A stretch of DNA of 64,000 nucleotides from Mycobacterium pseudokansasii (GTDB lineage: Bacteria; Actinomycetota; Actinomycetes; Mycobacteriales; Mycobacteriaceae): contig NZ_UPHU01000002.1 in the NCBI RefSeq assembly GCF_900566075.1, positions 1 to 64,000 of the forward strand. The letters are read 5' to 3'. Position 1 is the first letter of the stretch. Each line of letters opens with the position of its first letter. Shown here piece after piece: positions 1 to 9,100 of the stretch. A model generated the notes under the pieces. That model worked only from the letters and a program-made list of their open reading frames with translations, was not told the origin of the DNA and made no database searches. The translations under genes and the position numbers were made by a program.

Positions 1-522
1 ATGACCAGTGGACTGGACATGATGAAGGCGGCCCGCGACAAGAAGAAGGGTTCCCGGGTTGGCAATGAGATGCCCCCGCCGCTGCACCCCGCTCGGTCGA
101 CTCCGGTCAAGCTTCCGTGGGCACCTGAGGCCGCCGCGGAGGTCGAAGACTCACCCACACCCGCACCCGAGGCGGTCGGAGCTGCGCCAGCTGCGGACTC
201 GCCGGTGCCCGCTGCTCCCGCGGGGCCGGCGCGTACGGCGGCGGCCCCGGTCCGGCGTCAGCAACAGAAACGTCCGGCAGCAGATCGTGCGGTGAGTTCT
301 GAGCTGATCCCGACTACGGCGTACCTCGAAATGGACGAGGATCGCTTCATTCGCCGCACGATCGAGGCTGGCCGATATGGCAAGCCGAAGGTCACCTCGG
401 CTAGCGCGGTCATCCGCTACGCGGTGCAGTACCTGGCTCGGCACATGACCCCGGAGGAAGTCGTTGCGGCCATCCGAGAGGCCGCGCCGGAGACCTCGAA
501 CCAGGGCAGAATCCGCCTTTAA
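1..522 (+). CDS. Putative ribbon-helix-helix DNA-binding protein, partition-type
   Basis: A 173-residue protein. The N-terminus is basic (a KKK run near residue 15), residues about 40-95 are a Pro/Ala-rich linker, and the last ~70 residues form a compact domain (TTAYLEMDEDRFIRR, then helices with SAVIRYAVQYLARHM) that looks like a ribbon-helix-helix fold. Small proteins with this layout often act as the centromere-binding partner of a ParA ATPase on plasmids. No ParA is visible because the gene starts at the first base of the window, so the start could lie further upstream. Three tandem 8-bp repeats directly follow the stop and could be its binding site. The partition role is inference; it could equally be a simple repressor. 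Confidence 0.5.
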   Translation: MTSGLDMMKAARDKKKGSRVGNEMPPPLHPARSTPVKLPWAPEAAAEVEDSPTPAPEAVGAAPAADSPVPAAPAGPARTAAAPVRRQQQKRPAADRAVSSELIPTTAYLEMDEDRFIRRTIEAGRYGKPKVTSASAVIRYAVQYLARHMTPEEVVAAIREAAPETSNQGRIRL

Positions 523-546
523 CCGTTCTACCGTTCTACCGTTCTA
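523..546. repeat. Three tandem copies of CCGTTCTA
   Basis: Three exact 8-bp direct repeats begin one base after the stop codon of the RHH-type gene and are followed by CGGGTAGA. Short directly repeated sites next to an RHH gene are typical of operators or centromere-like sites; that role here is inferred. Confidence 0.6.
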
Positions 547-620
547 CGGGTAGATGTGAGGCGGTGTGCGGTTTACCGGAGCATTTGAAAGCCGTCCGGT
601 TCCACGACGCGCGTGTTCGT

Positions 621-649
621 GTATGACATATGTTATAGTGGTGTCATAC
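621..649. promoter_or_regulatory. Palindromic operator over the promoter of the RHH-YfbU gene
   Basis: GTATGACA (621-628) and TGTCATAC (642-649) form a perfect 8-bp inverted repeat with a 13-bp spacer. The spacer holds a good -10 hexamer, TATAGT (634-639), placed 26 bases upstream of the GTG start at 665. This is the geometry expected for autoregulation by the RHH domain encoded immediately downstream. Confidence 0.65.
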
Positions 650-664
650 AGACAGGAGCGCCGT

Positions 665-1426
665 GTGGCCGTCATCAACATCCGCGTCGAGGATCGGATC
701 CGCGACCAGCTCAAGAATCTGGCTGACGCCGAGGGGCTCACGCTGAGCGAATACGTCCGCGATCGCCTCCTGGAGGTGATCGTTCCCCCCGACTACCGGC
801 CATCGGACGACTACGACGGTGAGCCGGCGCCGGAGACCATGCGGATCGCCGACCGGCAAGTGCTGTCGTTGCTGCACCGCATCCTGGCGCGTGTGCTGCC
901 TGAAGATGCCAACGGCGAAGACGGGGACGAGGCGTATCAGCTTCAGCGTGCAGAGGTGATCGAGAAAGGCTTCACCGGGGAGTACTGGAGGGAAGTCGCT
1001 GGGTTCCGGACCGAGTTGTCCAAGCTCGACTGCGACCGCGTCCTCGACATCCTCGACATGTTCCGCGTGATCACCTACAGCATCGCGAGGCTGGCGAAGA
1101 AGGGAACGCCGGTCAGCGAAGACCTGGAGTACGAGCTGGAATTCCAGGGTTTCGACTACCAGGACAAGCTCGAAAGCCACATGGCCACTTATGTCGAGTT
1201 TTTGATGACTGACGATCGATGGACCGAACTGCGACCTCAGCTGGAACGCAACGGTGGTGGCAACTCCCACCACCGGACACTCGGCGCCTACATGCGCATG
1301 CTCGCTGAGTACCGCCGCATCAAGGACGCCCGCGGCCGAGGGTCCCGCCGGGACGACTACTTGCTGTCCACCGAGGAGTTGGAACAGATTGCCGCCGCCC
1401 GAGTCCACCCGTCACACCGTGGGTAG
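665..1426 (+). CDS. RHH DNA-binding domain fused to a YfbU domain
   Basis: The start chosen is GTG 665, six bases after AGGAG (654-658); an upstream reading would run through the operator. Residues about 1-45 (VAVINIRVEDRIRDQL, TLSEYVRDRLLEV) are a textbook CopG/Arc-like ribbon-helix-helix domain. Residues about 55-245 match the YfbU family, seen in RIADRQVLSLLHRIL, VIEKGFTGEYW, CDRVLDILDMFRVI and the C-terminal YLLSTEELEQIAAAR. YfbU of E. coli is a stand-alone protein of poorly known function; here it is tethered to a DNA-binding module, which suggests an antitoxin-like or sensor-regulator role. A DUF3800-like gene follows 54 bp downstream. Family assignment is firm by eye; function is inferred. 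Confidence 0.75.
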   Translation: MAVINIRVEDRIRDQLKNLADAEGLTLSEYVRDRLLEVIVPPDYRPSDDYDGEPAPETMRIADRQVLSLLHRILARVLPEDANGEDGDEAYQLQRAEVIEKGFTGEYWREVAGFRTELSKLDCDRVLDILDMFRVITYSIARLAKKGTPVSEDLEYELEFQGFDYQDKLESHMATYVEFLMTDDRWTELRPQLERNGGGNSHHRTLGAYMRMLAEYRRIKDARGRGSRRDDYLLSTEELEQIAAARVHPSHRG

Positions 1427-1479
1427 CTCAGTCGGGCTGGCCGGGCCGAACCGTCCCCGCGTCGAAATACGGTGTCTAA

Positions 1480-2157
1480 GTGGCCAGTAAAGCGTGGGTG
1501 CAGCAGAGCGGCGCCGTGACCCTGCTGGCCGATGCGTACCGGCGTGCACGCGGCGGCTATGTCGCATTCCTCGACGAAAGCTTTGAGCTGGGAGCCAACC
1601 GGCGGACCTTCTACCTGATGTCGGCCGTGGTCGCCCATCGCGACCAACTGGAGCCGCTACGCGACGGCCTCGTCGACGTCGTGGGTGACCGGTTCTGGCA
1701 CACGACGGACAGTCTTCTCACCGAGGACGGGCGCCGGCAGGCAGTAGAGGTGGCGCAGTACCTGGGTGAGGAGAACGGCACCGAAGTGTGCATCGTGTCC
1801 TGCCGAATGCCCCTGGGCGATGACGGCGGAGACGCTGCGCGCCGTGCGTGCTTCGGGCAGCTCGCCGCGAGCCTGTGCACCGGGACGCAGCCGTTGGTCG
1901 GCGAAGTTCACCTGATGGTGCTTGAGCAGCGTGAGACGCAACATGAGCGCAGTTTCGATGCCAAGATCGTCAAGGACTTGCGGGCGGAAAAGGTGATCTG
2001 CCGTCAGTGCCAACTGAAGCAGGCTTCTCCGCGGGACGAAAAGTTGCTCTGGCTTCCGGATCTGGTGTCCTCCGCGGTCCGGCGCAGCATCACTCACCAG
2101 GAGAAGGATCTGCTGGAACCGATCGAACACATCACTCGGGTGCTGAACTGCCCCTAA
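1480..2157 (+). CDS. DUF3800-like protein (RNase H-fold candidate)
   Basis: A 225-residue protein starting at GTG 1480. The N-terminal YVAFLDESFE followed by a hydrophobic FYLMSAVVAHRD strand is the DUF3800 signature (an acidic F-hydrophobic-DES motif followed by a beta strand), and the distal helix region around WLPDLVSSAVRRS resembles the family's C-terminal half with its conserved D. DUF3800 proteins are thought to have a ribonuclease H-like fold and are common on mobile elements and near defence genes. It sits 54 bp behind the RHH-YfbU gene in the same direction, so the two probably form one transcriptional unit, possibly regulator plus effector nuclease. The pairing's function is inference. 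Confidence 0.5.
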   Translation: MASKAWVQQSGAVTLLADAYRRARGGYVAFLDESFELGANRRTFYLMSAVVAHRDQLEPLRDGLVDVVGDRFWHTTDSLLTEDGRRQAVEVAQYLGEENGTEVCIVSCRMPLGDDGGDAARRACFGQLAASLCTGTQPLVGEVHLMVLEQRETQHERSFDAKIVKDLRAEKVICRQCQLKQASPRDEKLLWLPDLVSSAVRRSITHQEKDLLEPIEHITRVLNCP

Positions 2158-2512
2158 AAGCAGAGCAACCCCGGCGCGCCGTAGCCACCAACCGGGGTCA
2201 GACAGATCGTGGGGCCGAAACCGCAGAATCCGTACCTTGCTCCTGACGAAAGTATGCCACCTGCGGCACACGAACGTCCAGGGTTAGCGCTGTCACAGCA
2301 CCCCGAAGGTTTCGCCCGAGCACGTCTAATCAACGAAGGTCAGATCGTGGGTGCGCTGCTGTGAGATTTATGAGGCTTTCGCCTAAAACAGTTGCTTAAA
2401 TGACGTAAACATGCCTGTGTTGCGCTGATGCCGCTGTTGTTCTACCGGTGTCATACTGGGAGATGTACGATTCCAGCATCGGGGTCTTGACCACGGGCAC
2501 ATCAGGAGGGTC
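2158..2512. other. Intergenic region with a possible leader peptide
   Basis: No convincing gene. GGTCAGATCGTGGG occurs at about 2339 and a near copy (GGTCAGACAGATCGTGGGG) at about 2197. GTCATACT at about 2450 could contain a -10 element (CATACT). A 23-codon reading frame starting at ATG 2464 ends inside the next gene's 5' end and might be a leader peptide, but its codon content is unremarkable. Confidence 0.35.
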
Positions 2513-2554
2513 ATCATCACCGCCGCGCCGTTAGACGAGGACGCCGCCGCCGAC

Positions 2555-3373
2555 TTGGCGCGGTCCTTGCTCAGCGACGGCCATCCCATTGCTTACGTGA
2601 TGGCCGAGACCGGGCTGTCGGAAAGCCACGTTGAGATGCTTGCCAGCAGCACTGTGGAGCCTGACGTGAAGCGCCTGGCCAAGTACATGAATGTGCGGCT
2701 CGCCGAGCTAGGGATGAGCCAGTTGGAAGCGAGCAAGCTCGGCTTGGTGTCGAGGTCGACGCTGAACCTCCTCGGTAAAGATGACCGGATCCCCGGCCGC
2801 AGCACGTTGTCCAAACTCGATGAACTTCTGTCCTGGCTACCCGGTTCTGCGCACGCCACGATGTACGGCTCGGAACCCAAGACACGTGAGGCAAGCGTCG
2901 GCAAGCGGCAAGGGCCTGTCGTTAACCGCGACGCCGAGGACGATTACGACAATCTGCGCATGTGGATCGAGAAGCGGCTCCTGGAGTTGCAGATGAGCAA
3001 AAGCCGCCTGGCCGCTGTCGGCGGCCCGGGACGTACGACCCTGGCAACGATGGGTAAGCGTGGGTACAGCCCCAACGCCGAAACGCTGGAGCGCATCGAC
3101 ACCCACCTGATGTGGGAGCCCGGCTCGGCGTTGGCTGCGCTTAAAGGCGGCAAGCCCGTGAATCGGCGTATCGAGGTGAAACCGCACCCCGCGATAGTCC
3201 CGATCCATTCGATCGTGGACCGGCTCAAGTTGCTCAAGACCCGCATCGAACGCCAGCAAGAGACCCTCAACCAGCAGGCGCGGGATATCGATCAGGCGCT
3301 GGCACAGGCGCATCTGGTCATCGAAGACTTGACCCCGCCGCAACACCGCGCAAATTTCCCGGCGTCAACATGA
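2555..3373 (+). CDS. Protein with tandem duplicated HTH domains and a coiled-coil tail
   Basis: From TTG 2555 this is a 272-residue protein, but reading continues in frame upstream and the best ribosome site, AGGAGG (2504-2509), points to an ATC codon at 2513 or 2516, so the true N-terminus is probably 13-14 residues longer. An N-terminal helix-turn-helix (IAYVMAETGLSESHVEML) is followed by two related ~70-residue units (about 40-105 and 130-197), each with an RLAELGMSQ/RLLELQMSK helix, a SRSTL/GRTTL turn and a final WLPGSA/WEPGSA segment. The last 50 residues (RLKLLKTRIERQQETL) should form a coiled coil for dimerisation. It is probably a plasmid-encoded transcription regulator of the methylase/helicase operon downstream. 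Confidence 0.6.
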   Translation: MARSLLSDGHPIAYVMAETGLSESHVEMLASSTVEPDVKRLAKYMNVRLAELGMSQLEASKLGLVSRSTLNLLGKDDRIPGRSTLSKLDELLSWLPGSAHATMYGSEPKTREASVGKRQGPVVNRDAEDDYDNLRMWIEKRLLELQMSKSRLAAVGGPGRTTLATMGKRGYSPNAETLERIDTHLMWEPGSALAALKGGKPVNRRIEVKPHPAIVPIHSIVDRLKLLKTRIERQQETLNQQARDIDQALAQAHLVIEDLTPPQHRANFPAST

Positions 3374-3490
3374 CGTCGGCGCCCTACGCAGGGCATTCAG
3401 GTGGCCAGCCAGCAGGGCAGTCCTGCCGGCCCGCTCACCGGGCACGGGCACGGCTATTTCCGCCGATGCCGCAGATCAGGAGATGTACTC

Positions 3491-4183
3491 ATGACTAGCG
3501 GCATCGGGAGAACACTATGGCCCGCCAAAACGGCGACCAACAGCGAGATTTGTTCAGCTTCGAGGAGATTGACGACACCAGTGACCGAGTGGATGGGCCA
3601 GGCGGTCAACGAGGTGTACCGCCAGTGGCTGGAGCTACCTCAGGACTGGACACCGCAGCACAAGAATCGGTTTCTGCGCGAGGAGACCGCCCGACTGGAC
3701 CGGTTGGCAGCGCAGATGGCCGACGACCTGGCGGCGTCGTCGATTCAGGAATGGACCGCACGCCACGGCCAGCATCCGGACTATCAAACGACCGTGAAGT
3801 TACGCCAGACAGCGTTGCAGAACGCCCGCGAGGCGGTCGTGCGCCAGGAACTCTACGATCAGATTCCGGAGCCCCCGGAACAGACGGTGGACTTCGACCC
3901 GCCTCTGCATCAGCCGCTGCCGCCCAGTCAGGTGCCGTGGAATCAGCGGTGGAACGACGCGCGGTATCGCAGCGAGCCGGGGGAGCGGATCGAAGCGCTG
4001 ACCGAGATGGTGTGGCCCGCCCCGCAGTTTTCGGTGATGTTCCGCATCAAGGCGGCCTACCTCCTCAGCGCCCGCCTGGAGGACGAACTCCCGGTTCCGG
4101 ACGGTCCTCAGCATCCCCTGGCCACCGACCTGGCGCCCCTGGTGTACGAGGATCTTCGGGCCGACGGTTACCCCGTGGAGTAA
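3491..4183 (+). CDS. Hypothetical protein upstream of the methylase/helicase
   Basis: Unrecognised. The reading frame from about 3579 on (VTEWMGQAVNEVYRQW, then a helical, Glu/Arg-rich middle and FRIKAAYLLSARLEDE near the end) has normal protein-like composition and ends with the TAA at 4181-4183. ATG 3491 has an AGGAG eight bases upstream, but the first ~30 residues from it look non-coding, whereas another frame from ATG 3517 (MARQNGDQQRDLFSFEEIDD) looks genuine and stays protein-like only until ~3580. The simplest reading is that the gene begins at 3517 and shifts frame near 3577, or that GTG 3581 is the start. It overlaps or abuts the downstream methylase frame. Confidence 0.5.
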   Translation: MTSGIGRTLWPAKTATNSEICSASRRLTTPVTEWMGQAVNEVYRQWLELPQDWTPQHKNRFLREETARLDRLAAQMADDLAASSIQEWTARHGQHPDYQTTVKLRQTALQNAREAVVRQELYDQIPEPPEQTVDFDPPLHQPLPPSQVPWNQRWNDARYRSEPGERIEALTEMVWPAPQFSVMFRIKAAYLLSARLEDELPVPDGPQHPLATDLAPLVYEDLRADGYPVE

Positions 4184-6150
4184 CTGAGCCCGAGCCCCAG
4201 CTGTCGCTGTTCGAGGACTTCGACCAACCCACAGACCCCGCCACGATCGATCCCGGCGGCACACCGCTGCCAGCGGCGCGACCACCGGCGACTCCCGCTG
4301 CGCCGCCGTCGGCCACCGATGTGCCACCAGTGCCGACCACGGCGGCTGTGGCCGCGACCAGGACCGGCGCGTCTACCGACATCCCCAGCTCGCAGCAAGC
4401 ACCTACCGCAGAGCTGGTGCCATCACAACCGCCAGCGCCGGAGATCCCCGCTGTTCACGTCGAGGACCCGGCGCAACCGTTTACGCTCAGCACCGAAATC
4501 CGGGTGCCCTCGGGGACCAAAGCGCGCATCCACGCCAACCTCGCTGCCATCGACGTCCTCGAGCGGCTCAACCGTGAGGACGGACGCCCCGTCACCACCG
4601 CCGAGAAGGAGGTGCTCGCGACCTGGTCAGGATGGGGCGCCTGCGCCGAGCTCTTCGATCGCCGCAACGACACCTACGCCACCGAGCGCGAACAGCTGCG
4701 CCAAACGCTGGGCCCCGATGCTTACCGCGCCGCCGAGGCGAGCATCCTCAACGCCCACTACACCGACCCGCTCATCGCCGCGGCCATGTGGGATGCGCTG
4801 CGCCAGGCCGGGATGCACGATGGACGAGTCCTCGAACCGGGCTGCGGGGCAGGAACATTCATCGGCCTCGCCCCCAAGGGCGCGGTCATGGTCGGCGTCG
4901 ACAATGACACCGTCACCGCCGCCATCGCCGCCGCCCTCTACCCACACGCGCAGATCCGCGCCGAAGGCTTCGAAACCACCCGCGTCCCGGCCGAATCATT
5001 CGTCGCCACGATCGGCAACGTCCCGTTCGGCAACTTCACCCTGGTCGACCCCGCCCACAATCCGGGCCGATTCAGCATCCACAACCACTTCATCAACAAG
5101 GCAATCAGCCTCACCGCCCCCGGCGGCTACGTCACCGTCTTGACTAGCCGCTACACCCTCGACAGCGTGGATTCCCGGGCGCGACGCGCCATGGCCGCCA
5201 AAGCCGACCTCATCGGCGCGCTACGCCTACCGTCGAGCGCCTTCAAGCGTGTGGCCGGCACCGAAGTCGTCACCGATATCCTGGTCTTACGCCGCAAAGA
5301 CACCGGTCAAGCCGCCGAGGACGACCTGACCCGCTGGATCGACACCGAAGATATTCCCTTCGAAGACATCGCCCACCTCGTCGACCGCAACGTCTTTGGC
5401 GCCCAGAAGGCCGACGACGCCTTCCACGTCAATGAGTACTTCCTCAACCATCCCGACCACGTCCTGGGCGCCTACGCCCTCGGCCAAGGGATCCACGGCT
5501 CGCCCACCCTCAAAGTCGTGGGGGAGCAGCCCACCCGTGAAGCCCTGGCGCAGCAGGTACGTCAGCGCCTGTCCGACATCGTCGAATACGCCCTAACTCA
5601 CGATAAGGGGCTGACCGCCACCGCGGACTCCCTCATCGAGGTCGATGACAGCGTCTTTGACGCCGGCTTGTTCACCGCTGCCGAACGCGTTGACCAGCCA
5701 CCCATGGACACACTGCGCTACTACCCACCCACCGACAGCATCCAACGTTGGAGTGGCCACAGTTGGGAAGAACAACGCACCCCGAAAAGCCGTCTGCGCG
5801 AGACCCGTTCGTTGATCGAACTGCGCGACGCTGCGACCGCGGTCATCGCCTCCCAACGTGACGATCAGCCCCTTGAGGTGCGCGAGCAGCTGCGCGCGCA
5901 CCTCAACAAGCTCTACGACTCTTATGTCGCCAAACACGGCCCGATCAACCGCTTCAAATGGATTTATCCTGCGCCCCCGACCCAGGAGGCTCACGACCGC
6001 AAAAGTCGCCAAGGTCGAAGAATCGTGGCGCAAAGCCCGTGGTGCCGAAGGGGTGCCCTACCGCGGTCCCGTTCCCGAGCACCTGCTGGAGGACTGGTCG
6101 CAGAAAGCGTGGGAGCCCGCCAGCCCCTACAAGCGGCGCCCCCATCTTGA
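4180..6150 (+). CDS. N6-adenine DNA methyltransferase half of a DarB-like methylase/helicase (frameshifted)
   Basis: This frame is protein-like from about 4183 (LSLFEDFDQP) and carries the methylase half of a very large fused protein. An SAM-binding motif I, EPGCGAGTF, lies at about 4837-4863, and a motif IV variant, GNVPFGNF, at about 5011-5037, in place of the usual NPPY/F. Homologous text stops near INRFKWIYPAPPTQE...HDRK (6003); the remaining ~48 codons to 6150 are out-of-frame. Such methylase-SNF2 fusions are long (about 1,800-2,200 aa), are common on conjugative plasmids and ICEs and resemble phage P1 DarB, an antirestriction protein. The start is unclear: GTA 4180 overlaps the previous stop where a GTG would be expected; GTG 4321 is the next in-frame start. 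Confidence 0.7.
   Translation, partial: VTEPEPQLSLFEDFDQPTDPATIDPGGTPLPAARPPATPAAPPSATDVPPVPTTAAVAATRTGASTDIPSSQQAPTAELVPSQPPAPEIPAVHVEDPAQPFTLSTEIRVPSGTKARIHANLAAIDVLERLNREDGRPVTTAEKEVLATWSGWGACAELFDRRNDTYATEREQLRQTLGPDAYRAAEASILNAHYTDPLIAAAMWDALRQAGMHDGRVLEPGCGAGTFIGLAPKGAVMVGVDNDTVTAAIAAALYPHAQIRAEGFETTRVPAESFVATIGNVPFGNFTLVDPAHNPGRFSIHNHFINKAISLTAPGGYVTVLTSRYTLDSVDSRARRAMAAKADLIGALRLPSSAFKRVAGTEVVTDILVLRRKDTGQAAEDDLTRWIDTEDIPFEDIAHLVDRNVFGAQKADDAFHVNEYFLNHPDHVLGAYALGQGIHGSPTLKVVGEQPTREALAQQVRQRLSDIVEYALTHDKGLTATADSLIEVDDSVFDAGLFTAAERVDQPPMDTLRYYPPTDSIQRWSGHSWEEQRTPKSRLRETRSLIELRDAATAVIASQRDDQPLEVREQLRAHLNKLYDSYVAKHGPINRFKWIYPAPPTQEAHDRKSRQGRRIVAQSPWCRRGALPRSRSRAPAGGLVAESVGARQPLQAAPPS
6001..6004. 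other. One-base frameshift site joining methylase and helicase frames
   Basis: An AAAA run follows the codons for HDR. Reading it as AAA restores continuous homology (HDRK then VAKVEESW), so one extra A, or a +1 shift, separates the two frames. The site does not match a classical -1 slippery heptamer, so mutation or a homopolymer sequencing error is more likely than programmed shifting. Confidence 0.75.
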
Positions 6151-9100
6151 TGGCGGCATGAAATACGATCCCCGGTGGGCCAACGTCGCGGCCCTGGAGA
6201 TCTTCGACGAACAAACCGGCGAGGCACTCAAAGCTCCGATTTTCTCCGTTGACGTCCTCAATGTCCGTGCCGTCCCGGACACCGCCGCCACCATCGAAGA
6301 TGCTCTCGCCATCAGCATCGACCAGCACCAGCGCATCGACATCGCCTACATCGCAAATCTATTGGGCACTGATCAGGCCGTCGCCGCAGAACAACTCCGT
6401 GGACTGGCCTACCCGTCGCTGGATGATCCCGACGAGCTAGTCCCGGCAGCGACCGCGCTGTCGGGCAACGTCCGCGAGAAGCTGGCTGCCGCCATTGCCG
6501 CGGCCCAGCGTGATCCGGCCTACCAGGATTACGTCAGCGCGCTGCGGGAGGTGGTTCCGCGCGACAAAGAAGCCTCCCAGATCAAGACTCGCCCGGGCGC
6601 ACCGTGGATCGACGCCAAATACGTCGCCCAGTTCGCCCGCGAAACCTTCAGCGCCCCCACTGTGGTCGCCGACCACGTCGGGGGCACCTGGTCGGTGGAA
6701 TGCGCACGCTACCAACGTGAATCGGTCTTGATGACCGAGACGTGGGGTACCGCCCATAAAGACGCGATCGAGCTGCTCGATGCGCTGTGTAACTCTAAAG
6801 CGATCACCGTCCACCGCCCCGCTGAGGAGGTGGCTGAAACCGGTGGCCCCAGCATCGATTTCGAAGCGACGTTCGCTGCCCAAGCTAAAGCCGCCAAGAT
6901 CACCGACGAGTTCCAGAAGTGGATCTTTGATGACGAGCAGCGTCGCGAGGAACTGGTCGCCGAGTTCAACAAGCGTTTCAACAGCCTTGTTGCCCCGAAA
7001 CATCGGGGCAACAAACTCACCCTGCCGGGTCTATCGGACCGGTTCGAACCGCACTACTATCAACGAGACGCCGTCGCCCGCATCATTGCCGAACCCACTG
7101 TGCTGCTTGATCATACGGTCGGTGCTGGGAAGACGGGGTCCATGCTGATGGGTGCGATGGAACTCAAGCGTTTGGGCCTGTGCAAGCAGCCATGGATCGT
7201 GGTTCCCAACCATATCGTGGAACAAGTAGGCCGCGAAGCCGCCCAGTGGTACCCGGCAGCTCGCATTCTTCTCGGCACCGCCGGCACCGACCCCGACGGG
7301 CGCCGGCGCTTTGTCGCCCAGTCAGCCACCACCGACTGGGACATGGTCATCATGCCCCAAAGCCTGTTTACTGCGATCGGCGTTAGTGAAGACACCCAAG
7401 TCGACTACGTGCAACGCCAGCTCGACGAGCTAGAGAATTACGCCGAACGCGCCGAGACCTCAGTCAGCAAGAAGCGCGTCGAACAGCAGAAGAAGCGGCT
7501 CGCGACGCGCCTGAGCGACCTGACCAAGCAGGAGCGGAAAGACACCGGCCTGAAGTTCGAAGAAACCGGTGGCGACTACCTTTTTATCGACGAAGCCCAT
7601 ATGTACAAAAACAAAGGGCGCCTGAGCAATATCGAGGAACTGTCATGCCCGGCGGCCGCGCAGCGCGCCGAAGACCTCGCCATGAAACTGGAAGTACTTC
7701 GACTTCGCCGCCACGACGAGGGCCGCGCCGCCGGCCTGCGCCCCGACCAGGTTGTCGAGCGCGTCACCACCTTCGCCACCGGCACCCCCGTGGCCAACTC
7801 CCTCGGCGAACTCTGGGTCATGCAAAACTACCTGCGCCCGGATCTGCTGGCCGCCGCCGGTGTCGCCGACATCAACGACTGGGGTGCGACCTTCACCGCC
7901 CCGGTTAGCAGCGTGGAAGTCAACGCCACTGGCACCAGCCTGCGGACGGTGACCAGGGTCGGAAAATTCTGCAACCTCCCCGAACTGCTGGCCCTGTCGT
8001 CAATCTTCACTGACGTCGTCACCCGCGACCAAGTCCCCGTTGAACTACCACACCTGGCCGGAGACCGCCGACGGGTTGTGAGCATCACCCCTTCCCAGGA
8101 AGTCAAGGACTTCATCACCGACTTGGGCTGGCGTCTCGATCACCTCGACCCCAAGCGTCCCGACAAGGACAACCAGCTCAAGATCGCCAACGACGGCCGT
8201 AACGTGTCCTTGGACCCACGCCTGGCCAACCTGGACCCGCCGGCGATCTCGCGCGCCACCGAAGTCGCCGACGACATCATGGCGTTGCACCGCGCCAACA
8301 TCGACAACATCTACCGCGACCCCGAAACCGGGCAAGAGATGCCGATCCGAGGGGCCTTCCAGATCGTGTTCTGCGACCGCGGCACACCGTCGAAGGACCC
8401 TCGCCAGTTCACCATCTACGCCGCGATTCGCGACGAGCTCGTCGCCCGCGGCATGCCCAGAGAATCCATCGCGTTCATCCACGACGCGGTCAAACCGGCC
8501 GACAAGCTCAACTTGGCCCAGCGATGCCGGACAGGCGAGATCTCGGTGCTGATCGGGTCCACCGAGAAAATGGGCACCGGCACCAACGTTCAAACCAGGC
8601 TGCGAGCCCTCCATCACGTCGATGTTCCCTGGCGGCCGGCCGACCTCGAACAACGCGAGGGCCGAATCATTCGACAAGGCAACCAAAACCCCGAGGTCGA
8701 CATCGTCAACTACGTCACCGAAGGGTCCTACGACACGGTGATGTGGCAGAAAGTTGAAGCCAAGGCCCGCTTCATCGAACAGATCAAACGCGGCGAAGTC
8801 GACATCGACGAAATCGAGGACCTCGGGGGAGGAGATATTTCCGGTGCCGCGGCCGAAACTAAAGCCATCGCCACCGGAGACCCCCGCTACATCAAGCAAG
8901 TCCAACTCGCCGAGGACGTCAAACGGCTCTCCGCGCTCGAATCCGCCCACCGCGATGCCGCAGCCCGCCGCCGACATCAACGCCGAGACACCGAACGCGA
9001 ACTCACACGGGCCCGAGAAGAACTCGACATTCTTGAACCCGTGCTCGAGAAGATCGCCGCCCACGCAGACCAAGCGCCCACTGTCGTCGTCGGCGGCCGA

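Noticed and set aside
3517..4183. Continuous methylase N-terminus in frame with 3517
   Set aside because: The stretch 3580-4180 in that frame is Gly/Arg/Pro-rich shadow text of the protein in the other frame.
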